This document shows, one piece after another, positions 6,583-15,956 of a stretch of 35,756 nucleotides of DNA. Source of the DNA: an uncultured Ruminobacter sp. (GTDB taxonomy: Bacteria > Pseudomonadota > Gammaproteobacteria > Enterobacterales > Succinivibrionaceae); NCBI GenBank assembly GCA_902764345.1, contig CACWVT010000016.1:8856-44611 (forward strand). The letters are read 5' to 3'. Made by a program: the position numbers and the translations under genes. The notes below the pieces were generated by a model. The model ran no database searches. It was not told the origin of the DNA and saw nothing but the letters and a program-made list of their open reading frames with translations. Each line of letters starts with the position of its first letter. Positions within the stretch are counted from its first letter, which is position 1.

Positions 6583-9519
6583 ATGAATATTATCACCAGC
6601 GGGTTGAGCGGTTTTGCCGGAAAATACAGAATGCTTAAGGCATTGCTGTTTCCCGAAAGAACGGTAATCCATGCCGGTTCAAATCATGAATATCTGAAGA
6701 ATCCCGACGCCTGTATCCGGAACGGAGTGTTCAGCAGGGGAAGTTCCGCCTGCGGTTCCGGTCATCCCGAAAAAATGCCGTCCGGACAGGCTTACTCCGC
6801 GTCAGCTTCCGACAACGCATCGTCAGGTTCTCCGTACAGGGACCGGAACGGTATTATTTCCGTTGATGACATACTGGAAATTCATGCGGGACTTGTCGCA
6901 AAGATTAGGGATCTTCTGCCTCTTGAAGACTGCGAATTCAATACGATTCTGCTTCCTCTGCTTAAAAACTTCATAAATTTCGCATACACGCTTCCCGCAT
7001 CTGAATACTACCATCACCATAATGCTCTGGGACTGGTGACGCACAGCATGGAAACTGTCTTCTTTGCTCTCCGCGGGCTGTTTGATGAATGCTTTGATTT
7101 CGGACTCCCGGGGGATCGCAGAACCCTGAGGGAGACAAGAGTTGCCGCCTGCATATTTGTCGCAGCGCTTCTGCATGACGTAGGCAAGCCTCTTACTGAC
7201 GTTATCATCCGGGCAGATGCCGGGGAGTTTAAGTCCGGTTCCTCTTCACCTTCAGTTTGTCGTGAAGCGGAAGGTGCTGCGGGGGCCGTGTGGAATCCGA
7301 TGGTATCCGGTCTTCATGACTTTCTGATCTCCGGCGGGTACCGCAGTTATTTCTTTGAATACGTGCCGATGAGAGGCAAAAGACACGAGCAGCTTGCCGT
7401 TATCGCCGCAAACCGGGTGATTCCGAAGGAATTCATATCATGGATGCTTGCGGAGCCGGATCTTCTTGAGCATCTTTATGCTGCGCTCAGCTGTGACAGA
7501 ACATCAGTGTTTTATGATGCGGTGAAAAGGGCTGACATAATGAGTGTGAGGTACCATCTTTCCGAGGTTAGACTCGGAGGCCTCAGAAGGAATGACTGTG
7601 TCGGAACGGAGTCAGTTCCTGCTCCGGCTACTCTTACGGAAAAAATCCTTATCAGTAACCGAATGGAGGATATTCTTTCCGACGGGGGCGGAAAAAACGC
7701 TTCGGGTAAGGGGATAAAAGGTTGTGCCCGGGGAATACTCTCTCTGATACTTGAGCTTCTGCAGCAGAAGATTGCCGATTCTCAGCATCCCGCAAATGCA
7801 GAAGACAGCTGCATTTTTTTTACGGACAGGGAATGCCTTCTTTCCCTCAATCCTCATGAATTCTTTGACATGACGGCTCCTCTGAGAGGAACCGGCACCG
7901 CCATGGTGATTAATGATTCCATGGAACTGTATGAAAAGCTGATTCTCATGGGAATCGGCGAATATGCTGATGCCGCGGCAACCGTTATTCTGCACAGGAT
8001 TCTGGTGTCCTTCGACGGAATAAACCTCAGAGAGATACACGGTTTAAAGATAATAAAACCTGAATATCTTTACGGCGGCATCAGGCCGGCCCCGATTAAA
8101 TCATACGGCCCTGAAATGCAGCATGCCTTTGATGCGGTAAAGGCAGGAAGAAAGGGCCTGTCCATAAACGGTGAAACCGTAGGCGGTACGGAGGATTGCG
8201 CTAAAGGAACAGGCGGGGCAGTGACAATTGATGAGTGTCTTGCCCTGACTGAATCCCGCCTTGGCGGAACGGCGGATCATGATAACGGGAACAGGTCCGT
8301 AAGACCTGACGCAGATGTCGCCGGTGAGGTGTCAGGGGAAAATGACGCATTTTCCCCTGATGAATCACCCGTTAAAGACTCGGACCTGCGGGAGAATGCA
8401 TCTCTTACGGGAACGGTGGCGGACGGCGTGAGTCTCCCTGCTCCTCATAAAGGTTACGATGACGATAATGTTGACGGTAACAGCGTTGATAACGGTAAAG
8501 GAGAACGGGAAGCGCAGGCTTTGGCCCATGTTGACGCACATTCCAGGTCTCCTGAAAAAGACGGGAGGGTAAAGGCTTCCCGATTTCTTCTTAACGACAA
8601 CGATGAACCCGTACTTTCAGTTTCTGCCGGAGGCGGAAAATCCGGTGACGGATTTTTTTCCTTTCATGACATCGATACATTCTCCGAAAGGCAGGGCGGA
8701 TTCAGGATATTTACCGGGAAAACCGGCAGGGCAAAAGGACGGAACGGCGGTGATAACGCTTATTGCCGGGGACTGCCTCTTTCGACTGAACTTCTCCCGG
8801 ATAACGTGCTGGCAGGAAGTCCTGCAGGAAGTGACTGGCTGGAAAACCCCATGAGAATCACGAGAGCTCCTTCAAGGCCTCGTGATTCTCACGGACGTTT
8901 TGTAAAAACGCAGAAAGGAAAGGACAAGGGGGCCGCAGAGCTGACGACTGCGACCGGAACCTCCATATCGGCTGCTTACCATGATACCTCTCCGGGAGTA
9001 AACGAAACACCGATTAGTGATTCTCTTCCCGAAAAGAACATGGACACCGGTGTGGAACTTAAGGAACTTACGGAAACGGTACTCTCCTTTGACGACATGA
9101 GATTAAATGAAGCCGTGGGGGCCTTTACCCTAAGACAGATTGATACCCTGGCTTTGAGGCTCATAAAGAAAATGGGAAAGGGACGAAGCTCCTCCCGCAG
9201 ACGAAAAAAGGCCGGAGGAGTTCCTCCTTCCCAAAACGGTGAAGGTGCAAAGCCTGATGTCGGAGGGACTTCAGCTTCAGAGAAAAAACTCTTTATGCGG
9301 GTGGCGCATGCTCTCCGGAATGCCTGTGCGAATGCCCTTTCAGTCGGGGATGAACGTGACGACCTGTCTTTTGTTTCACTTTCCGTGGACGAAATCTCCG
9401 GGAGAAAGCCCGGTGAGGTGACTTCAGCACTTCTTGCAATGACGGAGCTTCAGAAGCTGTCGCTTCTGAAGAAAATAAAGGAGAAGTCGGTAAACGGACG
9501 CAGGAAACGGTCATCGTAA
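6583..9519 (+). CDS. traI: MobH-family relaxase (TraI)
   Basis: The relaxase nicks the element at oriT and leads the strand into the recipient. MobH enzymes are HD-hydrolase-like and use metal-binding histidines rather than the classical HUH fold. Residues about 94-250 carry the signature: LPASEYYHHHNALGLVTHS (His144-146 and His154), then AALLHDVGK with His198-Asp199. The middle third (about 500-850) is polar and low in complexity, probably a flexible linker. It holds a basic patch DSHGRFVKTQKG and leads to a compact C-terminal part that may match the second TraI_2 domain. The length of 978 aa is long but within the MobH range. The ribosome binding site is weak (AAAGTAGG). TraG follows 60 bases later, so the two probably share a transcript. 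Confidence 0.85.
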   Translation: MNIITSGLSGFAGKYRMLKALLFPERTVIHAGSNHEYLKNPDACIRNGVFSRGSSACGSGHPEKMPSGQAYSASASDNASSGSPYRDRNGIISVDDILEIHAGLVAKIRDLLPLEDCEFNTILLPLLKNFINFAYTLPASEYYHHHNALGLVTHSMETVFFALRGLFDECFDFGLPGDRRTLRETRVAACIFVAALLHDVGKPLTDVIIRADAGEFKSGSSSPSVCREAEGAAGAVWNPMVSGLHDFLISGGYRSYFFEYVPMRGKRHEQLAVIAANRVIPKEFISWMLAEPDLLEHLYAALSCDRTSVFYDAVKRADIMSVRYHLSEVRLGGLRRNDCVGTESVPAPATLTEKILISNRMEDILSDGGGKNASGKGIKGCARGILSLILELLQQKIADSQHPANAEDSCIFFTDRECLLSLNPHEFFDMTAPLRGTGTAMVINDSMELYEKLILMGIGEYADAAATVILHRILVSFDGINLREIHGLKIIKPEYLYGGIRPAPIKSYGPEMQHAFDAVKAGRKGLSINGETVGGTEDCAKGTGGAVTIDECLALTESRLGGTADHDNGNRSVRPDADVAGEVSGENDAFSPDESPVKDSDLRENASLTGTVADGVSLPAPHKGYDDDNVDGNSVDNGKGEREAQALAHVDAHSRSPEKDGRVKASRFLLNDNDEPVLSVSAGGGKSGDGFFSFHDIDTFSERQGGFRIFTGKTGRAKGRNGGDNAYCRGLPLSTELLPDNVLAGSPAGSDWLENPMRITRAPSRPRDSHGRFVKTQKGKDKGAAELTTATGTSISAAYHDTSPGVNETPISDSLPEKNMDTGVELKELTETVLSFDDMRLNEAVGAFTLRQIDTLALRLIKKMGKGRSSSRRRKKAGGVPPSQNGEGAKPDVGGTSASEKKLFMRVAHALRNACANALSVGDERDDLSFVSLSVDEISGRKPGEVTSALLAMTELQKLSLLKKIKEKSVNGRRKRSS

Positions 9520-9579
9520 TGATGACATCCGTCATTTAACGGTATTGGTAAGGTTTGTTTATTATGAGGAGATGCTTTT

Positions 9580-12231
9580 ATGTGGAATGTGTATTCCGTC
9601 GGAGATGTTTCTTTTCTGGCGACGGTCATGAGATCTGCTGCCCTGTTTTTCAGCGGCAGCATTCCCAATACACTTGCTGCCATCGGTCTTACGATCGGTG
9701 TTCTCTATCAGGGATTTCGCGGCAGTATGAGCGGAGAGGGAATCTCCTTCGGCAGAATTCTGGTGACGGCACTTCTCTACCTGATGTTTCTGGTGCCGAA
9801 GACGGATGTCTCCATTGAGGATTGCAGTACCGGAGAGAGTGTTGCCGTGTCAGGAGTGCCTCTGGGCCCGGCATTTGCGGCATCGCTGATATCCACCATG
9901 GGATACGGGGTCTCAAAATACGTAAGGCAGGCCTTTTCGGGAACGGAAAGCACGGATAATGGCTATACTTCCTCCATAGTGGTTCTTAACGACCTGAGAA
10001 GAAAGCTCGGCGAGGTGACAGTGCTTCAGAGCGTCAACAATGCGGGTGGCGGTGATTTTGAAAAATCCTGGATGAACTATTTCCGGGAGTGCACGCATAC
10101 GGGGATAGATCTCGGAAGCATGAGCGGGGACATGATTTTCAGCGCCGAGGACGTGGTGAATGCCTCACGCCTTGAGTCATCCAGCTTCGGCACTCTCATA
10201 AACATCGACGGTCACGATGAACTTCTTACCTGCTCTGAGGCACATTCGAGGCTCATGGCCTATACGAAAAGCACTTATTCCGAGGCTCTTTTCACGGAGC
10301 TTCAGAATAATTACGGAACGGCGGACGGAGTCCGGGAGGGGATTGCATTCAGCGGAAGGGATTACAGGGGGATGCTTAATGATGCTGTGAGCTCTCTAGG
10401 TCTCGTTAATACCCGGGCGGAGGACTACGTACTGTCCTCCGTGCTTCTTCCCGTATACCTGCGGGCCGCCAAGAGCAGGTATCTTGATTCCCATGCCGCC
10501 GGTTCCGCTCTGGCTCTCAGTCAGACGGTCAATGCGGTGAATACCGCATCAGCCGTCAGACAGAGCGTATTCTTTACAATGATAAGACCGCTTATGACCT
10601 TTTTTGAAGCCCTGCTTTTCATGCTGACTCCGTTTATGCCTCTAATTCTCATGGGAACGGACAGCGGTCTCGGACTCATTGGCAGATATCTTGGGGTAAC
10701 CGTGTGGGTGGCCTTGTGGCAGCCTCTTCTGATACTTGTAAACGTATACCTGGAGTCCGCAGCATCAGGGAGTCTTTCCGTACTTAATGTAGCTCCGCAG
10801 AGCTTTAACGGAATTCTTGCCGTGAACAGAAGACTGGAAACATATATTTCCCTTGGCGGCTATCTTTCGGCATCAGTTCCCGTGCTGGCAGGGTTCGTGC
10901 TTTACGGTTCGGCCTCCGCCTTAAATTCCGTAATTACGGGGTTTGCTGCAGCTGCTCAGCAGACAGCTCCGCATCCCGTGCTGGAACAGCGCGGCGGAGT
11001 TGTCAGTCACGGCTCCCTGTTTTCAAATACTCCTTTTACCGGAATGAGCAGAACCGGAGGTTCATCGGTAATGTCATCGGTATCCCTCAGGGAAGGTTTT
11101 AGAGAAGCTCTGTCCAATGCCGAAAGTGAAGCTTCTTCTGCAGAGAGAAGCTTTGCCGGCGTGCTGAAAAATTCCATGAGTGAAATGCATAGCGGAGGAT
11201 TAACCCATAACAGGCTTGAATCCATGGGACAGAGAATTTCGAGCGGAACATCCGAATCCTACGGCATGATAAAAGGTCTGGCACATACCATTTCCAAAAA
11301 TACAGGCATAAGCAGTTCGGATGAAATGTCTCTCAGAGGTGCGCTGGGTCTGATACTCAGCGGAGCTGCCGCTGAAGGTGACAGTGCCGTGGCAGAGGCT
11401 GCCGGGGCTAACAGTTCACGAAGCAGTGTTGAGAGACTAAAGGGAGAGCTTACGAGAATCTCCGGTGATGAAGGCATACAGGCTCAGTTCGGCAGAACGG
11501 TGGCAAGGGACATAAGTAAGGGAAGCGTTTCTTCAGATGCCTACAGCTTAAGCCGAAGCTCCGGCAGGGAATTAAGCAGGGCGGCAGGTGAGGCTGTGTC
11601 CAGAAGAGAGGAGGCAGGAAGACTTAAGGCCTTTGAATCATCCTTCGGTAACGGTTATTCATTCGACGGAGTTACCCTTGCAAAGGCTGTCAGCGGAAAC
11701 GCCCGTGTACTTGAAATGCTGAGAAGCGAGTTTGCGGGAGACCATACTCTTTCGGCAAGGGCTAACGGTCTTCGCAGTGTTATGGAAAGTATCATGCCTG
11801 ATTCGGGACAGGCGAGAGTTGCCGGTGAACTGAGGGCTCTTCTGGAAAAGAATCCCGCCAGGGCTGTCGGCGTCATAGCGGCTGCCTTTGACATAAAGGG
11901 AGCCAACCCGGCGGAGGGAGAGCTCCGTGAGGTTAAGGGGGCCTACTTTAAGGATCCGGAAGAATTTCAGCCAAAGATGAATCCCGTAACGGACATCCCT
12001 TACGGTACTTTAAATATGGGGAATCCTGGGGCGGGCAGCGGTTCTCCCGGTTCCGGCAGAACATCTTTACGTGAAAACGGTGATTCATTATTCGGATTTG
12101 ATTCAGAAGCCGACAGAAAAAAGGAGGAAGAAGAGCTCAGCAGGTATTACTCCGATTTCCTGAAAAACAGGAGCAGGGTAAAATCAGCGTTTGCGGACGA
12201 CGCCCGCACTATGGAAAAGACGGGAAAATGA
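9580..12231 (+). CDS. traG: TraG-like mating pair formation/stabilisation protein
   Basis: TraG is a polytopic inner-membrane protein whose N-terminal domain is needed for pilus assembly and whose large periplasmic part stabilises mating pairs. The start ATG follows GAGGAGA. Residues about 1-100 contain three hydrophobic segments (SFLATVMRSAALFFSG; TLAAIGLTIGVLYQGF; ILVTALLYLMFLVP). A second cluster spans about 330-460, including FFTMIRPLMTFFEALLFML. The pattern WNVYSVGD followed by these segments fits TraG_N. The C-terminal ~400 residues are Ser/Ala/Gly-rich with short repeats of S-S-x-E and predicted helices, as in other TraG tails. The length of 883 aa compares with about 940 in F. Being paired with a MobH relaxase rather than traH/traF is unusual. 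Confidence 0.85.
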   Translation: MWNVYSVGDVSFLATVMRSAALFFSGSIPNTLAAIGLTIGVLYQGFRGSMSGEGISFGRILVTALLYLMFLVPKTDVSIEDCSTGESVAVSGVPLGPAFAASLISTMGYGVSKYVRQAFSGTESTDNGYTSSIVVLNDLRRKLGEVTVLQSVNNAGGGDFEKSWMNYFRECTHTGIDLGSMSGDMIFSAEDVVNASRLESSSFGTLINIDGHDELLTCSEAHSRLMAYTKSTYSEALFTELQNNYGTADGVREGIAFSGRDYRGMLNDAVSSLGLVNTRAEDYVLSSVLLPVYLRAAKSRYLDSHAAGSALALSQTVNAVNTASAVRQSVFFTMIRPLMTFFEALLFMLTPFMPLILMGTDSGLGLIGRYLGVTVWVALWQPLLILVNVYLESAASGSLSVLNVAPQSFNGILAVNRRLETYISLGGYLSASVPVLAGFVLYGSASALNSVITGFAAAAQQTAPHPVLEQRGGVVSHGSLFSNTPFTGMSRTGGSSVMSSVSLREGFREALSNAESEASSAERSFAGVLKNSMSEMHSGGLTHNRLESMGQRISSGTSESYGMIKGLAHTISKNTGISSSDEMSLRGALGLILSGAAAEGDSAVAEAAGANSSRSSVERLKGELTRISGDEGIQAQFGRTVARDISKGSVSSDAYSLSRSSGRELSRAAGEAVSRREEAGRLKAFESSFGNGYSFDGVTLAKAVSGNARVLEMLRSEFAGDHTLSARANGLRSVMESIMPDSGQARVAGELRALLEKNPARAVGVIAAAFDIKGANPAEGELREVKGAYFKDPEEFQPKMNPVTDIPYGTLNMGNPGAGSGSPGSGRTSLRENGDSLFGFDSEADRKKEEEELSRYYSDFLKNRSRVKSAFADDARTMEKTGK

Positions 12232-12532
12232 CGGATGATCTCTGCGGATACTGGAGCAGAATTGCTGTTTCCGCTTACGGTATTTCTGAATCGCTGGCAG
12301 GCTAAGGTATTGTGTTCCGTTACGAAAATATTGACGCAGTTAACATTTAATTAACATTTTGATAATTAAATAAAACTGTATGCCTTAAATTTTATTACAA
12401 TCAAAAAATCTTCGTATGGGTGCCTGCGGTGAGTTTTTCCGAATAAGCCGTACAGAGAAAGGATGTTGCAGGTGCTGCTTAGATGCACTAGTGTTTTAAA
12501 CTGAAATTATATTTGAAAAAAGGAAATAAAGA
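12232..12532. other. AT-rich spacer at the right edge of the main tra block
   Basis: About 300 bases without a convincing gene. Bases 12330-12410 are very AT-rich, with repeated TTAACATT and TTGATAATTAAAT. A 13-base string at 12348-12360 (TAATTAACATTTT) recurs at 30163-30175 just before traN. No clear terminator follows traG. The promoter of the next small gene probably lies here, but no well-spaced boxes stand out. Confidence 0.35.
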
Positions 12533-12805
12533 ATGACTCTTAAGAATTTTATCATCGGGTTCGGAAGTAAATTTATCGACATTATTGTAGTTGTTTCTAT
12601 CATATTGGTTATTCTTGCCGCACTCATTGCCATGACCAATATAGGTTTCTTCTATGGTGTAGGTGTTCTGGTTTTCGGTTCACTCAGCATAATCATGTCT
12701 ACTTTCTTCCTCTATCTGATGATTGATATTCGTGAAAAGCTTGTGACAATAGCTGACAACACCTCTGCAGGAAAGCCTTCAATAACTTCTGAAAAGGCAG
12801 AATAA
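12533..12805 (+). CDS. Small two-TM membrane protein, 90 aa
   Basis: An AGGAAATAAAG stretch precedes the ATG. Two hydrophobic helices (about 16-36 and 42-64) are followed by a polar tail containing MIDIREKLVTIADNTSAGK. That 'two helices plus I-x-E-x-L-x-x-I-A-x-N-T' layout resembles small DUF4282-like inner-membrane proteins, but the match is from memory and not firm. Codon use is softer and less GGA/CCG-rich than in traG, so I place it with the chromosomal genes rather than the transfer genes. A strong terminator follows at 12896. Confidence 0.65.
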   Translation: MTLKNFIIGFGSKFIDIIVVVSIILVILAALIAMTNIGFFYGVGVLVFGSLSIIMSTFFLYLMIDIREKLVTIADNTSAGKPSITSEKAE

Positions 12806-12895
12806 GACTCTGTCGGAACCGCCATACAGCTGATTACCGTGTGTCAGGAACAGTCGGCGGTGGCACGGATTATCTTTTTATCCGTAATAAGCATG

Positions 12896-12922
12896 AGACC
12901 GGACTATGTCCGGTCTTCTTTT
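12896..12922 (+). terminator. Rho-independent terminator
   Basis: AGACCGGAC, TAT, GTCCGGTCT is a perfect 9-bp stem with a 3-base loop followed by TCTTTT. It ends the transcript of the 90-aa membrane protein. A smaller dyad (ACGGAT/ATCCGT, 12865-12885) lies just before it. Confidence 0.88.
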
Positions 12923-13012
12923 AAGATGTATCCGTATCGTTTTAATGCAGTGACTGATGCGGTGGAAAGTGCGTCGGTACCGTGCATCCTGCATAAGACA
13001 TTGGAACGGTTG

Positions 13013-13342
13013 TCAGATGCACTTTACCGGACGCGGCAGACCGGCAATTTTGGTGGCAATGAGAGCAGGACCGTCAGGAAACAGTTTGTAGAGGTAGCGG
13101 CTGGAACCTTTTTCGGGACCAAACTCCTTTTCCATGGCTTTTACGAGAGCCCTGATGGCAGGAGAAGTATTGTACTTCTTATAGAATTCTCTTACAAAAA
13201 GCACAACTTCCATTCTTTCTTCCGTGAGCTCGAGCCCTTCCTTTGCGGCTATTGCGGCAGCGATTTCTGGATTCCAGTCAGAGAAATTTTTAAGATAGCC
13301 GTTTTCATCGGTTTCTATGCTTTTTCCGTTAACTTCAATCAT
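13013..13342 (-). CDS. tusE: TusE/DsrC-family sulfur relay protein
   Basis: TusE accepts persulfide sulfur from TusBCD and passes it to MnmA for 2-thiolation of the wobble uridine in tRNA for Glu, Gln and Lys. At 109 aa the length is exactly typical. Family features are the N-terminal strand [16 protein letters not shown], the segment [23 protein letters not shown], the R-x-F-Y block [17 protein letters not shown], and the C-terminal GLPRPVKCI with Cys108 as the sulfur-carrying penultimate cysteine. GGAGAG lies four bases before the ATG. It lies downstream of cmk on the same strand, separated by a perfect hairpin, so some readthrough from cmk is likely. Confidence 0.93.
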   Translation of the reverse strand: MIEVNGKSIETDENGYLKNFSDWNPEIAAAIAAKEGLELTEERMEVVLFVREFYKKYNTSPAIRALVKAMEKEFGPEKGSSRYLYKLFPDGPALIATKIAGLPRPVKCI

Positions 13343-13413
13343 AAACTCTCCAGGCCTTTCTGTATCTCAGTATGTGCATAAAAAACGTATACCGAGTCCT
13401 TTTACGTTTATCA

Positions 13414-13439
13414 TTCCGGCATTCTTTCAAATGCCGGAA
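13414..13439 (-). terminator. Perfect hairpin between cmk and tusE
   Basis: TTCCGGCATT (13414-13423) and AATGCCGGAA (13430-13439) form a 10-bp stem with a 6-base loop just after the cmk stop. There is no T-run in the direction of transcription, so it may be a weak or partial terminator or an mRNA-processing/stability element. Confidence 0.6.
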
Positions 13440-13453
13440 AAGAGCTTTGCTTT

Positions 13454-14134
13454 CTATCTGCCGAGTTTGGATTCAATAAACTTTACGGCAGTGTCAACTA
13501 CTTCTTGAATTGACAGGGTTGTTGAATCAAGAACCAGAGCGTCATCAGCAGGCTTAAGCGGAGCAGTGGCTCTGTTGCGGTCTCTGAAATCTCTGTCTGC
13601 AATTTCCTTCAGGATCTTGTCATAATCGGCTTTTACGCCGCGTGATTCAAGCTGTGACACACGGCGTCTTGCTCTTTCCTCGGCACTGGCATCAAGGAAT
13701 ATCTTGGCAGCTGCATCAGGGAACACTACGGTACCCATGTCACGGCCGTCAGCGATAAGGCCCGGTGCAACGGCGAAGTCACGCTGTCTCTGCAGGAGTG
13801 CGGCACGAACTTCCGGAAGTACGGCAACCTTTGATGCGGCACCGCCGGTTTCTTCCGTTCTGATAAAGGAAGATACGTCTTCACCGTCAAGAATAACGGC
13901 AACGGCATTGTTTACTTCCTTAAAGGACAGATTAAGATTGGCGGCAAGAGAACTGAGTTCCTTTTCCGCATCAAGAGCAATACCCTTTTTAAGAGCGGCA
14001 TAGGCCAGTACTCTGTAAATTGCACCTGAATCAAGAATGGCAAAGCCGTACTTCTTGCTTAATCTGAGGCACAGTTCTCCCTTGCCGGCTCCGCCGGGAC
14101 CGTCAACTGCTATTACGGCAACATTATTCTGCAT
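13454..14134 (-). CDS. cmk: Cytidylate kinase
   Basis: Cmk phosphorylates CMP and dCMP using ATP in the cytoplasm. The P-loop is DGPGGAGKG at residues 10-18. The nucleoside-monophosphate domain includes [15 protein letters not shown] and the [11 protein letters not shown] block (Arg/Asp contacts to CMP), and the lid contains [30 protein letters not shown] and [15 protein letters not shown], all diagnostic. The length of 226 aa matches E. coli Cmk closely. GGAG lies seven bases before the ATG. A promoter candidate sits about 150 bases upstream at 14286-14314. In many gammaproteobacteria rpsA follows cmk; here tusE does. Confidence 0.97.
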   Translation of the reverse strand: MQNNVAVIAVDGPGGAGKGELCLRLSKKYGFAILDSGAIYRVLAYAALKKGIALDAEKELSSLAANLNLSFKEVNNAVAVILDGEDVSSFIRTEETGGAASKVAVLPEVRAALLQRQRDFAVAPGLIADGRDMGTVVFPDAAAKIFLDASAEERARRRVSQLESRGVKADYDKILKEIADRDFRDRNRATAPLKPADDALVLDSTTLSIQEVVDTAVKFIESKLGR

Positions 14135-14598
14135 TTTTTTCTCCGTAAAGATCCAAGGTTTCGGTTAAAGGACGCATGCTCCAGGTTCTGAATGAACCAT
14201 GGCACTTATGAGCTGAAAGCGTGAACCGGAACCTCAGTCATGAATTACTGATTCTGTTAAATCGACATATATAATAAAGAGCTTAATCATAGATTATGCC
14301 GGATGATTTTACAAGAAAGACGATGACTTTTTGTTTATGCTTTGCCTTAGGAAACTGTCATTGTTCATTGTTTGGACAGCCGTTGAAATATGACGCCATG
14401 TCATGTGGTGCAGGCGGGGACTCGTTCAGGTTTTACCTGAGAAGAAATATCCTCATACCACAAAGAGTATAAGGCAGCGGGGCTGTCTCTCGGAAATATT
14501 AGGAGACGGACGTGTTTATGAACTATCCCGGAGTTTTTCTGTCTTAATAAAGGTGATGTTTATTATATTCATTCATGCTTCACGGAGGATTACCGTAT
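14135..14598. other. Divergent cmk / vWA-gene intergenic region
   Basis: This 464-base stretch separates cmk (leftward) from the secreted vWA protein (rightward). It contains the cmk promoter candidate and a small hairpin TCAGGT/ACCTGA (14426-14440, loop TTT). Rightward frames here have no good ribosome binding site ahead of them until GGAGG at about 14584. Nothing else is recognised. Confidence 0.4.
14286..14314 (-). promoter_or_regulatory. Candidate sigma-70 promoter for cmk
   Basis: Read on the minus strand: TTGTAA (14314-14309), a 17-base spacer, then TATGAT (14291-14286). The transcript would have a leader of about 145 bases before cmk. Confidence 0.5.
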
Positions 14599-15459
14599 AT
14601 GAAAATCATCAGACATTTTCTTATGACCGCCGGTCTTACCATGGGACTTCTGGCAAATTCCGTATATGCGGAAACCGAACAGGTTAAGCCTGCTGACGGC
14701 ACTGATCATGAGATTGCCGCAACGGCTGAGAGGGCTGAGGTCCTTATGGTTCTGGATAAGAGCGGTTCGATGTACGGTCTTACCGGGGACACCATCGGCG
14801 GGTTTAATTCCATGATTCAGAAATATCGTGAGCAGAAGCTTCCGGTCCGTGTGACCACGGTCCTGTTCAATAACAAATCAGATATTCTCCATGATCGTCA
14901 GGACATAGCCACGGTTAAGGAACTGACTGATAAGGACTATGTTGCCTCAGGAACCACTGCACTACTGGACGCATTGGGAGAAAGTCTAACCAGACTTTCA
15001 AATCTTCCTGACGTTAGGGACAGTAAGGATACCCAGGTTGTTGTGGTCATCATTACTGACGGACAGGAAAACAGCAGTACCGAATATAAGAAGGCTACCA
15101 TAAAGGACATGATAAGTGACCTGCAGAAGAAGGGATGGAAGTTCATGTTTTTAGGTGCCAACATTGACGCAGTGTCTGAGGCCGGTTCTCTCGGCATTGA
15201 TACCAGAAATGCTGTCAAGTATAAGAACACCGGATCAGCCGTCCGCTCCAATTATGATGCCGTGGTAAACTTCACCATGGAGGCTGTCGAGGCATCCGGA
15301 AGTGATGGAAGCATGAAGGGTGACTGGAAAAATTCTGTTGAGGCTGATGACGGCAATGATGCCAAAAAGTCACCTGAAGCCAAACCTGAATCAGGCAGTG
15401 TTAAGAAAGCTCCTTCATCCGTAAAGTCCGTATCGTCTCTTAAGAGTCCTGATAAGTAA
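14599..15459 (+). CDS. Secreted von Willebrand factor A-domain protein
   Basis: Translation should start at 14599, because GGAGG lies ten bases before that ATG, whereas the in-frame ATG at 14575 lies upstream of it. This gives 286 aa with a signal peptide (MKIIRHFLMTAGLTMGLLANSVYA, cut before ETEQ). The vWA fold follows at about 45-225 with a complete MIDAS: DKSGSM (Asp53, Ser55, Ser57), the GTTALLDALG threonine, and IITDGQEN. The tail (about 230-286) is rich in Lys, Ser, Pro and Asp and lacks structure. Such proteins bind metal and protein partners in the periplasm or outside the cell. No partner (MoxR, BatA or TerD type) is nearby, so the role is open. Regulation is not visible. Confidence 0.82.
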   Translation: MKIIRHFLMTAGLTMGLLANSVYAETEQVKPADGTDHEIAATAERAEVLMVLDKSGSMYGLTGDTIGGFNSMIQKYREQKLPVRVTTVLFNNKSDILHDRQDIATVKELTDKDYVASGTTALLDALGESLTRLSNLPDVRDSKDTQVVVVIITDGQENSSTEYKKATIKDMISDLQKKGWKFMFLGANIDAVSEAGSLGIDTRNAVKYKNTGSAVRSNYDAVVNFTMEAVEASGSDGSMKGDWKNSVEADDGNDAKKSPEAKPESGSVKKAPSSVKSVSSLKSPDK

Positions 15460-15489
15460 TCTGCCGGCCGGAAAGCCGGTCGCAATTGC

Positions 15490-15523
15490 ATGGTGACGGA
15501 GGCCTTAAGGACTCCGTCACCAT
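15490..15523 (+). terminator. Strong hairpin after the vWA gene
   Basis: ATGGTGACGGAG (15490-15501) pairs perfectly with CTCCGTCACCAT (15512-15523) across a 10-base loop, 30 bases after the stop codon. The T-run is poor (TAAGCATTCATTT), so termination strength is uncertain. Confidence 0.65.
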
Positions 15524-15733
15524 TAAGCATTCATTTAAAAAGACATCAGATGTCCGTCCGTAACTGAAATTTTTTCTTTCAGTATACTCACATTACCTTC
15601 TGTCTGCCGTACTGATATCATCGAAAATTCCCGGTGATATTTTTTCGTTAGCTCAGATTATTAATGAGTTCTGTTTGAAGGTGAACATACATCAGAAAAC
15701 AAAGCAAGAGTCAATGCTATAAGAAAATCCTTT

Positions 15734-15898
15734 ATGAAAAAAGATGACGATACCATAGTTGATATCGAGGATTATAAATCAGAGTATGAATTGAAGGGAT
15801 ATGAATCTGGAGATACGGGAGGTTCTGAATTCAGAATAATCTCCTCTCAGAAACGATATCTGTATGTTTCCTGGTCAAACAGACAGCTTTTTAAGTAA
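15734..15898 (+). CDS. Small hypothetical frame, 54 aa, possibly a gene remnant
   Basis: An ATG at 15734 opens 54 codons, highly charged at the start (MKKDDDTIVDIEDYKSEYEL) and aromatic at the end (RYLYVSWSNRQLFK). The frame stays open for a further 22 codons upstream (from 15668) with protein-like composition but no ATG. That suggests the 3' end of a decayed gene rather than an intact short one. There is no good ribosome binding site. It lies immediately before a tRNA-Ser gene, a common landing site for mobile elements. I do not recognise the sequence. Confidence 0.25.
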   Translation: MKKDDDTIVDIEDYKSEYELKGYESGDTGGSEFRIISSQKRYLYVSWSNRQLFK

Positions 15899-15914
15899 AA
15901 ACGCCATTTTTTTC

Positions 15915-15942
15915 TTTACAAGAATTTGGAAAACCATATAAT
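15915..15942 (+). promoter_or_regulatory. Promoter of tRNA-Ser copy 1
   Basis: TTTACA (15915-15920), 16-base spacer, TATAAT (15937-15942), ending 14 bases before the tRNA. The same boxes and spacing precede the other two copies. Confidence 0.8.
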
Positions 15943-15956
15943 TATACACATCCAGC

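Larger units (their letters stand above)
15524..15956. other. Spacer before the first tRNA-Ser, with dyads and a small frame
   Basis: Two further dyads follow the vWA terminator: GACATC-A-GATGTC (15542-15554) and ACTGAAA/TTTCAGT (15563-15583, T-rich loop). A small open frame (15734-15898) is listed separately. The promoter of the first tRNA-Ser is at 15915-15942. Confidence 0.4.

Noticed and set aside
6823-8040. Leftward frames of 117 and 142 codons inside traI
   Set aside because: They are complementary shadows of the relaxase, whose MobH motifs fix the real frame.
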